Source: Actinacidiphila alni (GTDB lineage Bacteria > Actinomycetota > Actinomycetes > Streptomycetales > Streptomycetaceae). From it: a stretch of DNA of 64,000 nt. The stretch is from contig NZ_FONG01000008.1 in the NCBI RefSeq assembly GCF_900112845.1, forward strand, positions 124,001 through 188,000. The letters run 5' to 3'. The notes beneath the pieces are model-generated. The model saw nothing but the letters and a program-made list of their open reading frames with translations. It ran no database searches and was not told where the DNA came from. Shown piece after piece: positions 35,962 through 46,000 of this stretch. Within the stretch, counting starts at the first letter, position 1, and the number at the start of each line of letters is the position of its first letter. The position numbers and the translations under genes were made by a program.

Positions 35962-37734
35962 CTACGAGAGCGGCGGGTACGCGTTCTGCACGAGCTGGTG
36001 GAACTGGGCCGAGAACCACTGGCCCGCCAGCGGCGAGTCCGGCAGCGCACCGGTCGGGTTGTTGCCGTTGCGTGCGTTGCCGCCGTACGTCGGATCACAC
36101 ATCCGGTCGAAGCCCTTGCCCTCGTCGTTCGGGATCTGGGTGCTCGAACCGTCGGACTCACCCGGCGGCTTCACCCACACATAGGCGTCGATTCCGGAAG
36201 CGGGCGCCGCGGTGGGACGCTCGCCGAGCCCGGCACCGGACTGGTTGCACCAGTTGCCGGCGTGGATGCGGCGGTCGATACGGCCACCGTCGACGTAGGT
36301 GTCCACGCTGGTCGTCGCGCCGGGACCGGTGGGACGCGCCGAGCCGCCCCAGCCGTTGCGGGAGGTGTCGATCAGCATGCCGATGTTGGAGTTGAAGCCG
36401 TCCTGCACCAGCAGCGTGCGCAGCGCCTGCGCGTAGCTCTGCTCGTCGACGTATTGATTCCAGTCAACCCACTTCGACTGCCTTACTGTGGTGCCGTTCA
36501 CGGTGTCCGTCACCTTGAAGTTCGGCTCCACTGTGGCGCTGTAGTTCGCCGTGTTGACGATGAAGCCCTGCACGTCGTTCACGGTGGCGCCACCGGTCTT
36601 GGCAGCCTTCAGGAACTCCTGCGCGGACGGCGCCAGGTTGCTGTCCCAGCCCAGCCAGGCGTGGTGACCGGCGTCGATGTAGTTGTACGTGTTGCCGATC
36701 GCGCCCAGCTTGGCGAGCGCGTAGCCGACACCGGCCTCGTAGTTGCCGTTCGCCTTCATCGTGGCGCAGGCGTCCGTCGAACCGGCCGTACCGCCCGCGT
36801 TCGTGACCAGGTTGGGGAGTGAGTCCGGCTCGATGATGTTGACGATCCGCAGACCCGCGTACTTCGGGTCGGACATGATCGCGGCGATCGGGTCGATGTA
36901 CTCCGTCTTGTAGCGGCCGATCTCGGTCGCGCCCAGCTCGCCGTTGGAGGCGAGGGCGGCGCAGTCACGGCCCGGCAGGTCGTAGATGACCAGCTCGATC
37001 GTCAGCGGCTGCCCCGCCGCCTGCCGCACGGCCTCGTCCAGGTGGGCCTTGAGCCCCATGGCGCCGCCCGTGCCGTTGATCGCCGCGATGCGGTCCAGCC
37101 ACACGGCGGTGGACTCGTTGGCGATCTTCTGTCCGCCGTCGGCCGCGGCCTTCGCGGACCAGTCCGGGTTCACGTACCCCTTGGCGCCCGCGTACGGGTT
37201 GTCCACCCGGGAGCCGGACGGCGGGTCGGTCGGCGGCGTCGTGGGAGGCGTCGTCGGCGGTGTGGTGGGGGGTGTGGTGGGGGGTGTGGTGGGCGGCGTC
37301 GTACCGGTGCCGGAACCGCACACCACGCCGTTCAGCGAGAAGGACGTCGGCTTGGCGTTGGTGCCGCTGTACGAGCCGTTGAAGCCGAAGGTCGCCGTGC
37401 CGCCGGTCGCCACCGCGCCGTTGTACGACAGGCTCGCCGCGGTCACGGCGGTACCCGTCTGGGTGACGGTGGCGTTCCAGCCCTGTGTGACCTTCTGATT
37501 GCCTGCGAAATTCCAGCCGAGCTGCCAACTGGTCAGTGCCGGTCCGGTGTTGGTGACGGTCACCTGCGCCGTGAAGCCGGAGTCCCACTGATTCACGCTG
37601 TAGTCGACCGAGCAGCCGGCCGTGGCCGCCGAGGCGGACGTCGTACTCATCGCGGCGACCACGCCGCCCGAGGCGACCATCATCAGGCCGGCCGCGAGCG
37701 CCGCGGTTCTGCGTCGGACTATGGGAACTGCCAT
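35962..37734 (-). CDS. Secreted GH6 cellulase with CBM2
   Basis: The 590-residue extracellular enzyme cleaves beta-1,4-glucan. A signal peptide with an RRR start (VRRRTAALAAGLMM to SASA) could use Sec or Tat. A CBM2 cellulose-binding domain (GCSVDYSVNQWDSGFTAQ, about residues 40-140) and a TTPP linker follow. The GH6 domain has both catalytic-region motifs: YDLPGRDCAAL near residue 251 and IIEPDSLPNLV near 300, plus VWVKPPGESDG. Length and loops suggest a cellobiohydrolase type, but endo- versus exo-action cannot be settled. A CebR box lies upstream. Confidence 0.95.
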   Translation of the reverse strand: MAVPIVRRRTAALAAGLMMVASGGVVAAMSTTSASAATAGCSVDYSVNQWDSGFTAQVTVTNTGPALTSWQLGWNFAGNQKVTQGWNATVTQTGTAVTAASLSYNGAVATGGTATFGFNGSYSGTNAKPTSFSLNGVVCGSGTGTTPPTTPPTTPPTTPPTTPPTTPPTDPPSGSRVDNPYAGAKGYVNPDWSAKAAADGGQKIANESTAVWLDRIAAINGTGGAMGLKAHLDEAVRQAAGQPLTIELVIYDLPGRDCAALASNGELGATEIGRYKTEYIDPIAAIMSDPKYAGLRIVNIIEPDSLPNLVTNAGGTAGSTDACATMKANGNYEAGVGYALAKLGAIGNTYNYIDAGHHAWLGWDSNLAPSAQEFLKAAKTGGATVNDVQGFIVNTANYSATVEPNFKVTDTVNGTTVRQSKWVDWNQYVDEQSYAQALRTLLVQDGFNSNIGMLIDTSRNGWGGSARPTGPGATTSVDTYVDGGRIDRRIHAGNWCNQSGAGLGERPTAAPASGIDAYVWVKPPGESDGSSTQIPNDEGKGFDRMCDPTYGGNARNGNNPTGALPDSPLAGQWFSAQFHQLVQNAYPPLS

Positions 37735-37834
37735 GTGCGAACAACCTCCATTGGGGGGATGGACCCTCGAATCGGCTTCGAGCGGTCATGGGAGGTGGTG
37801 CGGTGATTCATGGACGGGTTACACGCTCTTAACG

Positions 37835-37848
37835 TGGGAGCGCTCCCA
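37835..37848. promoter_or_regulatory. CebR operator upstream of the GH6 cellulase
   Basis: TGGGAGCGCTCCCA is the known 14-bp CebR palindrome of streptomycete cellulose-use genes. It is 100 bp upstream of the cellulase start, so induction by cello-oligosaccharides is expected. No other clear feature is seen in 37735-37957. Confidence 0.92.
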
Positions 37849-37957
37849 TAGTGAGCAGGCGGTCCGCTCCTGTCAATGCTTGGCGCTGCGAAGGTGGGAT
37901 CGGCGCGTGCCGGAGGTGCTTGTCAACACCTCCGGAACACAAGGACGTTGACCCCCC

Positions 37958-38042
37958 GTACGGACGGCCCCGGCGCGCGGGCCGCCCGTACGGCCGTGAT
38001 GCCATGGGCCGTACGGCCGGGACGCCGTCGCCCGTACGGCCG
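37958..38042. repeat. Short palindromic GTACGGCC repeats
   Basis: Four copies of CGTACGG(CC), partly in the palindrome GGCCGTACGGCC, occur at about 22-bp steps just beyond the end of the FAD dehydrogenase. They may form terminator-like structures; their function is unknown. Confidence 0.5.
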
Positions 38043-39734
38043 TTACGCCGTCGCCGCCGCGGCGGCCCGCCCCGCCGCGCGCCCGGAGAAGATGCAGCCG
38101 CCCAGGAAGGTGCCCTCCAGCGACCGGTAGCCGTGCATGCCGCCGCCGCCGAAACCGGCCGCCTCACCGGCCGCGTACAGCCCGGGAAGCACCTCGCCGC
38201 GCCCGGCCGCACCGCCGTCGCCGGTGCCCTCGGAGCCGCCGCGCAGCACCCGCCCCTCCAGGTCGGTCTCCAGACCGCCGAGCGACTTGCGGGTGAGGAT
38301 GTTGAGCCGCACCGCGATCAGCGGGCCCGCCTTGGGGTCGAGCAGCCGGTGCGGCGCGGCGGTGCGGATGAGTTTGTCGCCGATGTAGTTGCGCGCCCCG
38401 CGCATCGCCGTGACCTGAAGGTCCTTGGTGTAGGTGTTCGCGATCTCGCGGTCGCGCGCCTCGACCTCGCGGCGCACGACGGCCTCGTCGACCAGGCCCT
38501 CGCCCGTCACGGCGTTCATCCCCCGCACCAGGGCGCCGAGTTCCTTCTCCACGACGAAGTCCACGCCGTGCTGCTTGAACGCCTCGACCGGCCCCGGCGC
38601 GCCCGGCAGCACCCGCTTGAGCACATCGCGCACGCTCTTGCCGGTCAGGTCCGGATTCTGCTCGGAGCCCGAGAGTGCGAACTCCTTCTCGATGATCTTC
38701 TGCGTGAGGACGAACCACGTGTACTCGTAGCCCGTGCTCATGATGTGTTCGAGGGTGCCGAGCGTGTCGAAGCCGGGGAAGTACGGGACCGGCAGCCGCT
38801 TGCCCGTGGCGTCCAGCCACAGCGACGAGGGGCCGGGCAGGATCCGGATGCCGTGCCGGGCCCAGATCGGGTTCCAGTTCTCGATGCCCTCGGTGTAGTG
38901 CCACATCCGGTCACCGTTGATCAGCCGTCCGCCGGCCGCCTCCGCGATGCCGAGCATCAGGCCGTCCACATGGGCGGGAACGCCGGAGAGCAGCTTCTCC
39001 GGCGGGGTGCCGAGCCGCTTGGGCCACGCGGCGCGCACCAGGTCGTGATTGCCGCCGATGCCTCCGCTTGTGACGATCACGGCCTGCGCGCTCAACGTGA
39101 AGTCGCCCGCCGTCTCCCGCGAGCTGGCCTCGCCGCGCGCCACCGTACTGGGCACCAGCACCTCGCCGGTGACCCCGTCCACGGCGCCGTCGGTACGGGT
39201 CAGGCCGGTCACCCGGTGCCGGAAGCGCAGTTCGACCCGGCCGCGTGCGACCGCGTCCCGCACCCGCTGGGCGAACGGCGCGACGACGCCGGGGCCCGTC
39301 CCCCAGGTGATGTGGAAGCGGGGCACGGAATTGCCGGGGCCTGTGGCGAGGAAGCCGCCGCGCTCGGCCCAGCCGACGACGGGGAAGATCCGCACCCCGC
39401 GCTCGTGCAGCCAGGCGCGCTTCTCGCCCGCGGCGAAGTGCACGTACGCCTCGGCCCAGCGGCGCGGCCAGTAGTCCTCGGGCCGGTCGAAGCCGGCGGT
39501 GCCCAGCCAGTCCTGGAGCGCGAGCTCGGGCGAGTCCTTGATCCGCATCCGCCGCTGCTCGGGCGAGTCGACGAAGAACAGCCCGCCGAAGGACCAGAAC
39601 GCCTGGCCCCCGAGCGACGCCTCGGGCTCCTGGTCGACCAGGATCACCTTGCGCCCGGCCTCGGCCAGCTCCGCCGTGGCCACCAGGCCGGCCAGCCCCG
39701 CGCCCACCACCACGACGTCCGCGTCCAGCGCCAT
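38043..39734 (-). CDS. FAD-binding dehydrogenase (fumarate reductase/KstD-like)
   Basis: The 563-residue flavoprotein begins with the FAD motif [21 protein letters not shown] followed by [22 protein letters not shown]. It ends with the second FAD block [34 protein letters not shown]. The middle domain resembles the FAD_binding_2 family that oxidises or reduces C-C bonds in steroids and related acids. The substrate is unknown. It is divergent from a glutamyl-tRNA synthetase gene. Confidence 0.9.
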   Translation of the reverse strand: MALDADVVVVGAGLAGLVATAELAEAGRKVILVDQEPEASLGGQAFWSFGGLFFVDSPEQRRMRIKDSPELALQDWLGTAGFDRPEDYWPRRWAEAYVHFAAGEKRAWLHERGVRIFPVVGWAERGGFLATGPGNSVPRFHITWGTGPGVVAPFAQRVRDAVARGRVELRFRHRVTGLTRTDGAVDGVTGEVLVPSTVARGEASSRETAGDFTLSAQAVIVTSGGIGGNHDLVRAAWPKRLGTPPEKLLSGVPAHVDGLMLGIAEAAGGRLINGDRMWHYTEGIENWNPIWARHGIRILPGPSSLWLDATGKRLPVPYFPGFDTLGTLEHIMSTGYEYTWFVLTQKIIEKEFALSGSEQNPDLTGKSVRDVLKRVLPGAPGPVEAFKQHGVDFVVEKELGALVRGMNAVTGEGLVDEAVVRREVEARDREIANTYTKDLQVTAMRGARNYIGDKLIRTAAPHRLLDPKAGPLIAVRLNILTRKSLGGLETDLEGRVLRGGSEGTGDGGAAGRGEVLPGLYAAGEAAGFGGGGMHGYRSLEGTFLGGCIFSGRAAGRAAAAATA

Positions 39735-39869
39735 CCGATCGCTCCTTACCCGCCAGTAGTCCGTGCCGTGACGAGCACGTTACGGCAGCGGCGGGCGCCC
39801 GGGCAGTGCTTCGGAGGTGCGCGGTACGGGCGGCGCGGCGGCCCGGCGCGGCTCGGTAGGATTCACGCC

Positions 39870-41303
39870 ATGTCTGATGCCCCGCTCCGCGTCCGTTTCG
39901 CACCGTCCCCGACCGGTATGTTCCACGTCGGCGGCGCCCGTTCCGCCCTCTACAACTGGGCGGTCGCCCGGCAGTCGGGCGGCACCTTCGTCCTGCGCAT
40001 CGAGGACACCGACGCGGCACGCAACAAGCCCGAATGGATCGACGGCATCATCAGCGCCCTGGCCGCCATCGGCATCAGCGGCGCCGACCCCGCCTTCGAG
40101 GGCCCGTACTTCCAGTCGCACAACGCCGACCGGCACCGCGAGGCGGCCTCCCGGCTGCAGATCGAGGGCCGCGCGTACTACTGCGACTGCACGCGCGAGA
40201 TGCTCAAGGAGCGCACCGGCTCCGAGCATCTGGGCTACGACGGTTTCTGCCGCGACCGCGGTCTCGCGTACGAGCCGGGCCGCGCGATGCGCTTCCGTAC
40301 GCCGGACGAGGGCGAGACGGTGGTGGTCGACCTGATCCGCGGCGAGCCGTCGTTCCCCAACAGCGCCATCGAGGACTTCGTCATCGCGCGCGGCGACGGC
40401 TCCCCGGTCTTCCTGCTCGCCAATGTGGTGGACGACCTCGACGAGCGCATCACGCAGGTCATCCGCGGCGAGGAGCACCTGTCCAACACGCCCAAGCAGC
40501 AGCTGCTGTGGGAGGCGCTGGGCGCGACCCCGCCCACCTGGGCGCACCTGCCGGTGATCGTCAACGAGAAGCGGCAGAAGCTCTCCAAGCGCCGCGACAA
40601 GGTCGCCCTGGAGGACTACCTGGCCGACGGCTACCTGCCCGAGGCCATGGTCAACTACCTGATGCTGCTCGGCTGGGGCCCCGGCGACGACCGCGAGATC
40701 CTGCCGTACGAGGAGCTGGAGCGGCTCTTCCGCATCGAGGACGTCAACGGCTCGTCCGCCTTCTTCGACATCAAGAAGCTCACGGCCTTCAACGGCGAGT
40801 ACATCCGCGCCCTGTCGCCCGCCGCCTTCGTCAGCGCCTGCACGCCGTGGCTGACCGCCCCGCACGCCACATGGCCGGCGGAGGCGTACGACGAGGCCGT
40901 CTTCGAGACCGTCGCGCCACTCGCCCAGACGCGGATCGCGGTCCTGTCGGAGATCACCTCCTACGTCGACTTCCTGTTCCTTGACGAGCCGGTGCGCGAC
41001 GACGCGTCCTGGTCCAAGGCGATGAAGGCGGGCGCCGCCGATCTGCTGCGGGACGCGGCGGCCGACCTCGGCGCGCTCCCCGTCTGGGAGGCCGAGCCGC
41101 TCAAGGCCGCGCTGGAGGCGATCGCCGCCAAGCACGGTCTCAAGCTCGGCAAGGCGCAGGCGCCGATCCGGGTCGCCGTCATGGGCCGCACGGTCGGTCT
41201 GCCGCTCTTCGAGTCCCTCGAAGCGCTCGGCCGCGACCGGGCCCTGGCCCGTCTGGAGGCCGCCCGCGCGCGTCTGGACGCGGAGGCCCCGGCCGGGGAG
41301 TAG
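39870..41303 (+). CDS. gltX: Glutamate--tRNA ligase, divergent type
   Basis: This class I aminoacyl-tRNA synthetase charges tRNA-Glu. [20 protein letters not shown] holds the HIGH-type motif (HVGG), and [12 protein letters not shown] near residue 236 is the KMSKS-type motif. RIEDTDAAR and [14 protein letters not shown] are family blocks. ATG 39870 gives 477 residues. The sequence differs clearly from the main streptomycete enzyme as I remember it. It may be a second copy with altered specificity or a resistance role. Confidence 0.9.
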   Translation: MSDAPLRVRFAPSPTGMFHVGGARSALYNWAVARQSGGTFVLRIEDTDAARNKPEWIDGIISALAAIGISGADPAFEGPYFQSHNADRHREAASRLQIEGRAYYCDCTREMLKERTGSEHLGYDGFCRDRGLAYEPGRAMRFRTPDEGETVVVDLIRGEPSFPNSAIEDFVIARGDGSPVFLLANVVDDLDERITQVIRGEEHLSNTPKQQLLWEALGATPPTWAHLPVIVNEKRQKLSKRRDKVALEDYLADGYLPEAMVNYLMLLGWGPGDDREILPYEELERLFRIEDVNGSSAFFDIKKLTAFNGEYIRALSPAAFVSACTPWLTAPHATWPAEAYDEAVFETVAPLAQTRIAVLSEITSYVDFLFLDEPVRDDASWSKAMKAGAADLLRDAAADLGALPVWEAEPLKAALEAIAAKHGLKLGKAQAPIRVAVMGRTVGLPLFESLEALGRDRALARLEAARARLDAEAPAGE

Positions 41304-41326
41304 GGCGCGCGGCCGGGTGGGCGGTG

Positions 41327-41365
41327 AGGTGGGCGGTGAAGGCGGGCGGTAAGGACCGCCCACCT
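41327..41365 (+). terminator. Terminator after gltX
   Basis: AGGTGGGCGGT (41327-41337) and ACCGCCCACCT (41355-41365) form an 11-bp stem with a 17-nt loop, 23 nt after the gltX stop. Confidence 0.7.
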
Positions 41366-41472
41366 GGCGCGGCGGTATTACACCCGTCCTTGCACGCGTC
41401 CATACTGCCGCCCCGCCCGCGCGGCCCCCGTCGCCTTGGTGCCGGGCGGGCCGACGGCGTACGGTCTGCGCC

Positions 41473-42159
41473 GTGACCGTCCACGACACCGCCCGCCTGC
41501 TGCCCGCCGTCCCCGAACTCCGCGACCACTGCCGCGCGTTGGCGATGCTGGAGGCGATACTCAGCCCGCCCTGGGAGAACCGCTATTACTCCTTCGACGC
41601 GCATTGGTCGGACACCGAGGAAATGGCGTCGATGAGCAACGGCTGCGGCGACGAGTACGCGATCGTCTTCTCGCCGAACGGCGCCTATGTGCGCGGTTTC
41701 GCGCACGAGTCGCGGATGAGCCCGTACGCCGACGACGCCCCGTGGCCCGGTGTCCTCGACGACGTCCCCGCCGCCTTCCGCCCCTGTGTGGACGAGCCCG
41801 CCTTCTGCGACGAGGACGGCATGCCCGTGGTCACCGCCTGCCTGTGGCGCGAGCCGGCCGACACCGCCTGGCGGACCGGCACGGCGATCGAATTCCCCGA
41901 CTCCCCCGACGGCGACCCGGACGGCGCCGCGCTGCTCTTCCCGCTGCTGACCGACCGCGGCGCCGACGCCTACCGCGCCTTCGCCGAGGACTACTACGAC
42001 GTCCCGGTCGCCCCCGACGCCGTACGCCACGTCCTCGCCCTGCGCCCCCTGACGTCCGCGGTGGTCTCGGCCCTCAACCCCGACCTCGGCATCGCCGAAC
42101 TGACCGACGACATCACGTCGATCGGCTACCCGCGCGCGTCCGGTGAGCCGGCGCCGTAA
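41473..42159 (+). CDS. Conserved hypothetical protein
   Basis: The acidic 228-residue soluble protein has no signal peptide or membrane span. Striking parts are ENRYYSFDAHWSDTEEMASM, GDEYAIVFSPNGAYVRGF and a C-terminal ELTDDITSIGYP. GTG 41473 follows a weak site. It looks like a streptomycete hypothetical found in many genomes, but I cannot assign a family or a function. Confidence 0.7.
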   Translation: MTVHDTARLLPAVPELRDHCRALAMLEAILSPPWENRYYSFDAHWSDTEEMASMSNGCGDEYAIVFSPNGAYVRGFAHESRMSPYADDAPWPGVLDDVPAAFRPCVDEPAFCDEDGMPVVTACLWREPADTAWRTGTAIEFPDSPDGDPDGAALLFPLLTDRGADAYRAFAEDYYDVPVAPDAVRHVLALRPLTSAVVSALNPDLGIAELTDDITSIGYPRASGEPAP

Positions 42160-42172
42160 CGGTAATCGGTGC

Positions 42173-42277
42173 CTAAGGGGTGGTGCTTTGAAGGGTGCCG
42201 TCGTCCGGGGTGGCGCGGGCCAGGCCCGTGCGGAAGGCGATGACGACGAGCTGCGCCCGGTCGCGGGTGTCCACGCC
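42173..42277 (-). pseudogene. C-terminal remnant of a LuxR-type response regulator
   Basis: Read leftward, the sequence GVDTRDRAQLVVIAFRTGLARA, with a stop at 42173, matches the last residues of NarL/LuxR regulators (typically RDRAQLVVxAYETGL). Everything N-terminal to this is missing; the fragment abuts the truncated methyltransferase on the other strand. Confidence 0.6.
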
Positions 42278-42910
42278 GCGTGGCTGGTGCGCGACGGCTA
42301 CGACGTCCACCTCGTGGACCCGGTCGTCCGGCACGTCGAGCAGGCCGCCACCACGGGCTGCACCACCGAACTGGGCGACGCCCGCGCCCTCACGGCCGAC
42401 GCCGACACGTACGACGCGGCGCTCGTCCTCGGCCCCCTCTACCACCTGCTGGAACGCCCCGACCGCGACCTCGCCCTCGCCGAGGCGCGCCGCGTGGTGC
42501 GCCCCGGCGGCATCGTGGCCGCCGCCGCGATCGGCCGCTACGCCTCCCTCTTCGAGCACACGGCCACCACTTTGCTGACGAAGGACCGCGTACGCGACGC
42601 CGTCGCCGACATCCTGGCGACCGGCCGCCACGACCCCGGCCGCAAGGGCTTCACGGCCGCGTACTTCCACACCCCAGCCGAACTGGCCCAAGAAATGACG
42701 GCCGCCGGCCTCACCGACATCACCGTCCTCGCCATCGAGGGCCCCGCCTGGGCCCTGCTCAAGGCCACCGAGCAGCACACCGGCTCGCACCTGTCCACGG
42801 ACTCCCCGATGTTCACCGCGGCCCTGACCGCCGCCCGCGCGGCCGAGCCGTACCCGGAGCTGCTGTCAGCGGCCTCCCACCTGCTGGCAGTGGGCACCGT
42901 ACCCGCGTGA
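42262..42910 (+). pseudogene. Truncated SAM-dependent methyltransferase
   Basis: Homology starts at GVHAAWLVRDGYDVHLVDPV, just after where the SAM motif I (typically DVGGGPG) should stand. The rest is intact: GDARALTADADTYDAALVLGPLYHLLERPDR, EARRVVRPGG and a C-terminal domain to TVPA. The N-terminal part, about 50 residues with the SAM loop, is lost. A frame stays open from 42143 (TTG 42188 is the only possible start with AAGGGG upstream), but the product would lack the cofactor site. Confidence 0.65.
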
Positions 42911-43028
42911 CGGAGCCGGGACCGGGACCGGGCCACCGCGCCGGAGGCGGGGCGCATGGATGGCGGACGGGGGCTCGGCGGGGGCGCAATGGGGCGAAAA
43001 GTTGCTGGGGGGTTCCGGGGGCCGAACC

Positions 43029-46000
43029 ATGGGTGGGGTGAGCGACGGCGCGTACCTCCGATTCCCGCATCTGCACGGCGACCTGCTCTGCTTCGCCGCC
43101 GAGGACGACATCTGGGTGGCCCCGCTGGGGGCGGCCGGAGGGTCGCCGGGGCGGGCGTGGCGGGTGACGGCGGACCGTACGCGAGTGGGGCCGCCGCGGC
43201 TGTCGCCGGACGGGACGACGATCGCGTTCACGACGTGGCGGAGCCTGGATCCCGAGGTGTATCTGGTGCCGGCGGACGGCGGGACGTCGCGTCGGCTGAC
43301 GTACTGGGGCAGCTCGGACACCCGGGTGTGCTCGTGGACGCCGGACGGGCACGTGCTGGCGGTGTCGTCGCACGGGCAGCCGTTCGCGTACCACACGTGG
43401 GCGTACAGCGTGCCGGTCGACGGCGGGACGGGCGGCCGACTGCCGTGGGGGCCGGTGTCGGACATCGCGGTGTGCGACGAGAGCGGCGAACCGGGTGAAC
43501 GCAGGACCCTGCTGTTGACGGGTACGCCGCCGCACGAGCCGCACGCGTGGAAGCGGTATCGCGGCGGGGCCACGGGGCGGCTGTGGCTGCACGGCGAACG
43601 GCTGGTCCCGGACGTCGACGGGCACCTGGCGTCGCCGATGTTCGTGTCGGGCCGGATCGCTTTCCTCTCCGACCACGAGGGCATCGGCAATCTGTACTCC
43701 TGCCGCCAGGACGGCACCGACCTGCGGCGGCACACCGACCACGCCGAGTTCTACGCCCGCAACGCCGCGACCGACGGCGAGCGCGTGGTCTACCAGTGCG
43801 GCGGCGAGCTGTGGCTGGTCGAGGATCTGATCACACCGGACGCCGGGCCGCGCCGGCTGGACATCCGGCTGGGCGGGCCGCGCAGTGGGCGGCGGCCGTA
43901 TCAGGTGCCCGCCGCCTCCAATCTGGACGGCCTCGCCATGGACACCACCGGGCGCGCCAGCGCCGTCTGCGTGCGCGGCAGCCTCTACTGGCTCACCCAC
44001 CGCGACGGGCCCGCGCGCACCATCGCCGAGGAGCCGGGCGCCCGGGTGCGGCTGCCGGAGATGCTCGGCGACACCGGCCTGGTCGCCTTCGTCACGGACG
44101 CGGAGGGCGAGGACGGCATCGGGCTGGCCCACTTGCCGGGGCGCGCCTCACGGGCGGCGATCCGCGGCGGCGGCGCACGGGATTCGGTGGCGGCGGACGC
44201 GAAGGCACAGGAGGCGGAGGCGGCGGACGTCTCGGGCGAGCTGGCGGACGCGGTGCCGGTCGGTACGGGGGCGGAGGTGGGTGCGCCGACGGCGGGGGCT
44301 CGTACGGCCACCCGTACGAGTGACCTCGACCCGTCCGTTGATAGGACCGGCGCGGACGATCACCCTCGCGCCACGACGGCAACCGCACTTTCCGGCACTC
44401 ACCTGTACGAAGACACGTCCGGTCACGCGGTTGACGTCGGCGACACCGACGCCCGCTACCCCGACGGCGACGACGACCGCCCCACCCGCCTCGCCGTCGG
44501 CAAGCTCGGCCGCGTCCTGGAACTGGTCTCCTCACCGGACGGCGGCACCCTGGCGGTCGCCACGAACGACGGCCGCCTGCTGCTGGTGGCCACCGGCGAG
44601 GCCGAAAATGTCGACAATGGCGAAAGTGACGGCGTCACGGGCGGCGGAAGTCACCCGTACGACGCAATCGACGGCGTAGGTGATGACCACAGCGACATCG
44701 ACGACGACCGCGACAGCACCGACCGCCCAACCCCCGCCGGCAGCGTCGACGAGCTGATCCGGTCGACCAACGGCCCCGTCCGCGACCTCGCCTTCTCCCC
44801 CGACTCGGCATGGCTGACCTGGTCGCACCCCGGCATCGGCCGCAGCCTGCGTTCGGTGAAGATCGCCCGACTGTCCGACCACACGATCATCGACGTCACC
44901 AACGGCCGTTTCGAGGACGAACAGCCGGTCTTCACCCGCGACGGCCGCTACCTCGCGTTCCTGTCCTGGCGCGGCTTCGACCCGGTGTACGACGTTCATA
45001 CCGGCGACCTGTCGTTCCCGCTCGGCTGCCGCCCGTATCTGGTGCCGCTGAATTCGGCGACACCGTCACCCTTCGCGCTCCCTGTTGACGGCCGCCCGAT
45101 CAACGGCGGCCTCGACCCGGGCGAGAGCGGCGGCGGCGACGGCCCGGTGGTCGTCGAGGCGGAGGGCCTGGCCAGCCGGGTGACGCCCTTCCCCGTCCCG
45201 GCGTCCAAATATTCGGCGCTCGCCCCCGTCCACAACGGCCTGGTCTGGCTGCGCTGGCCGATTTCCGGCGCCCTCGGCGAGACCTTCGCCAACCCCACCG
45301 ACCCCTCGGCCCGCCCGACGCTGGAGTACTACAACCTGGCCAAGTCCAAGCGCAGCGAACTGGTCCACCACATGGACTGGTACGCCGTCAGCGGCGACGG
45401 CCAGCGCCTGGCCGTCTTCGACGAGGGCGAGCTGGCGGTCGTGCCCGCCACCGAACGCGGCGACGACGACTCCACCGTCTACGTCGACATGCGCCGCATC
45501 CTCCACGAGGTCGACCCGACCGCCGAGTGGCGCCAGTCGTACGCCGAGGCCGGCCGCCTCATCCGCGACTACTTCTGGGCGCCCGACATGTGCGGCGTCG
45601 ACTGGCCCGCGATCCTCGACCAGTACCGCCCGCTGGTCGAACGCGTCGCGACGCCCGATGAGTTCGCCGACCTGCTGCGCGAAGTGCTCGGCGAACTGGG
45701 CACGTCGCACGCGTACGTCGCCCCCGCCCGCCGCAACGAGGGCCCGCCCCACTACCAGCGCCCCATCGGCCTGCTGGGCGCCGACTTCCAGCACGGCAAG
45801 GACGGTACGTGGTCGGTGGTACGGATCCTGCCGGGCGAGTCGTCGGACTCCAAGGCCCGTTCCCCGCTGGCCGGCACCGGTATTCGCGAGGGTGCGGTGC
45901 TCACCCACATCGACGGCCGCCCTGTCGACCCGGACGCGGGACCGTATCCGCTGCTGGCCGGGGCGGGCGGCACCACCGTGGAACTGACCTTCACCCGGCC

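Noticed and set aside
37240..37310. Short tandem repeat resembling a CRISPR or VNTR
   Set aside because: It encodes the Thr-Thr-Pro-Pro linker of the cellulase. No spacer structure is present.
37851..39869. Upstream in-frame extension of gltX by 670 codons
   Set aside because: It runs antisense to the FAD dehydrogenase. The synthetase homology begins exactly at ATG 39870.
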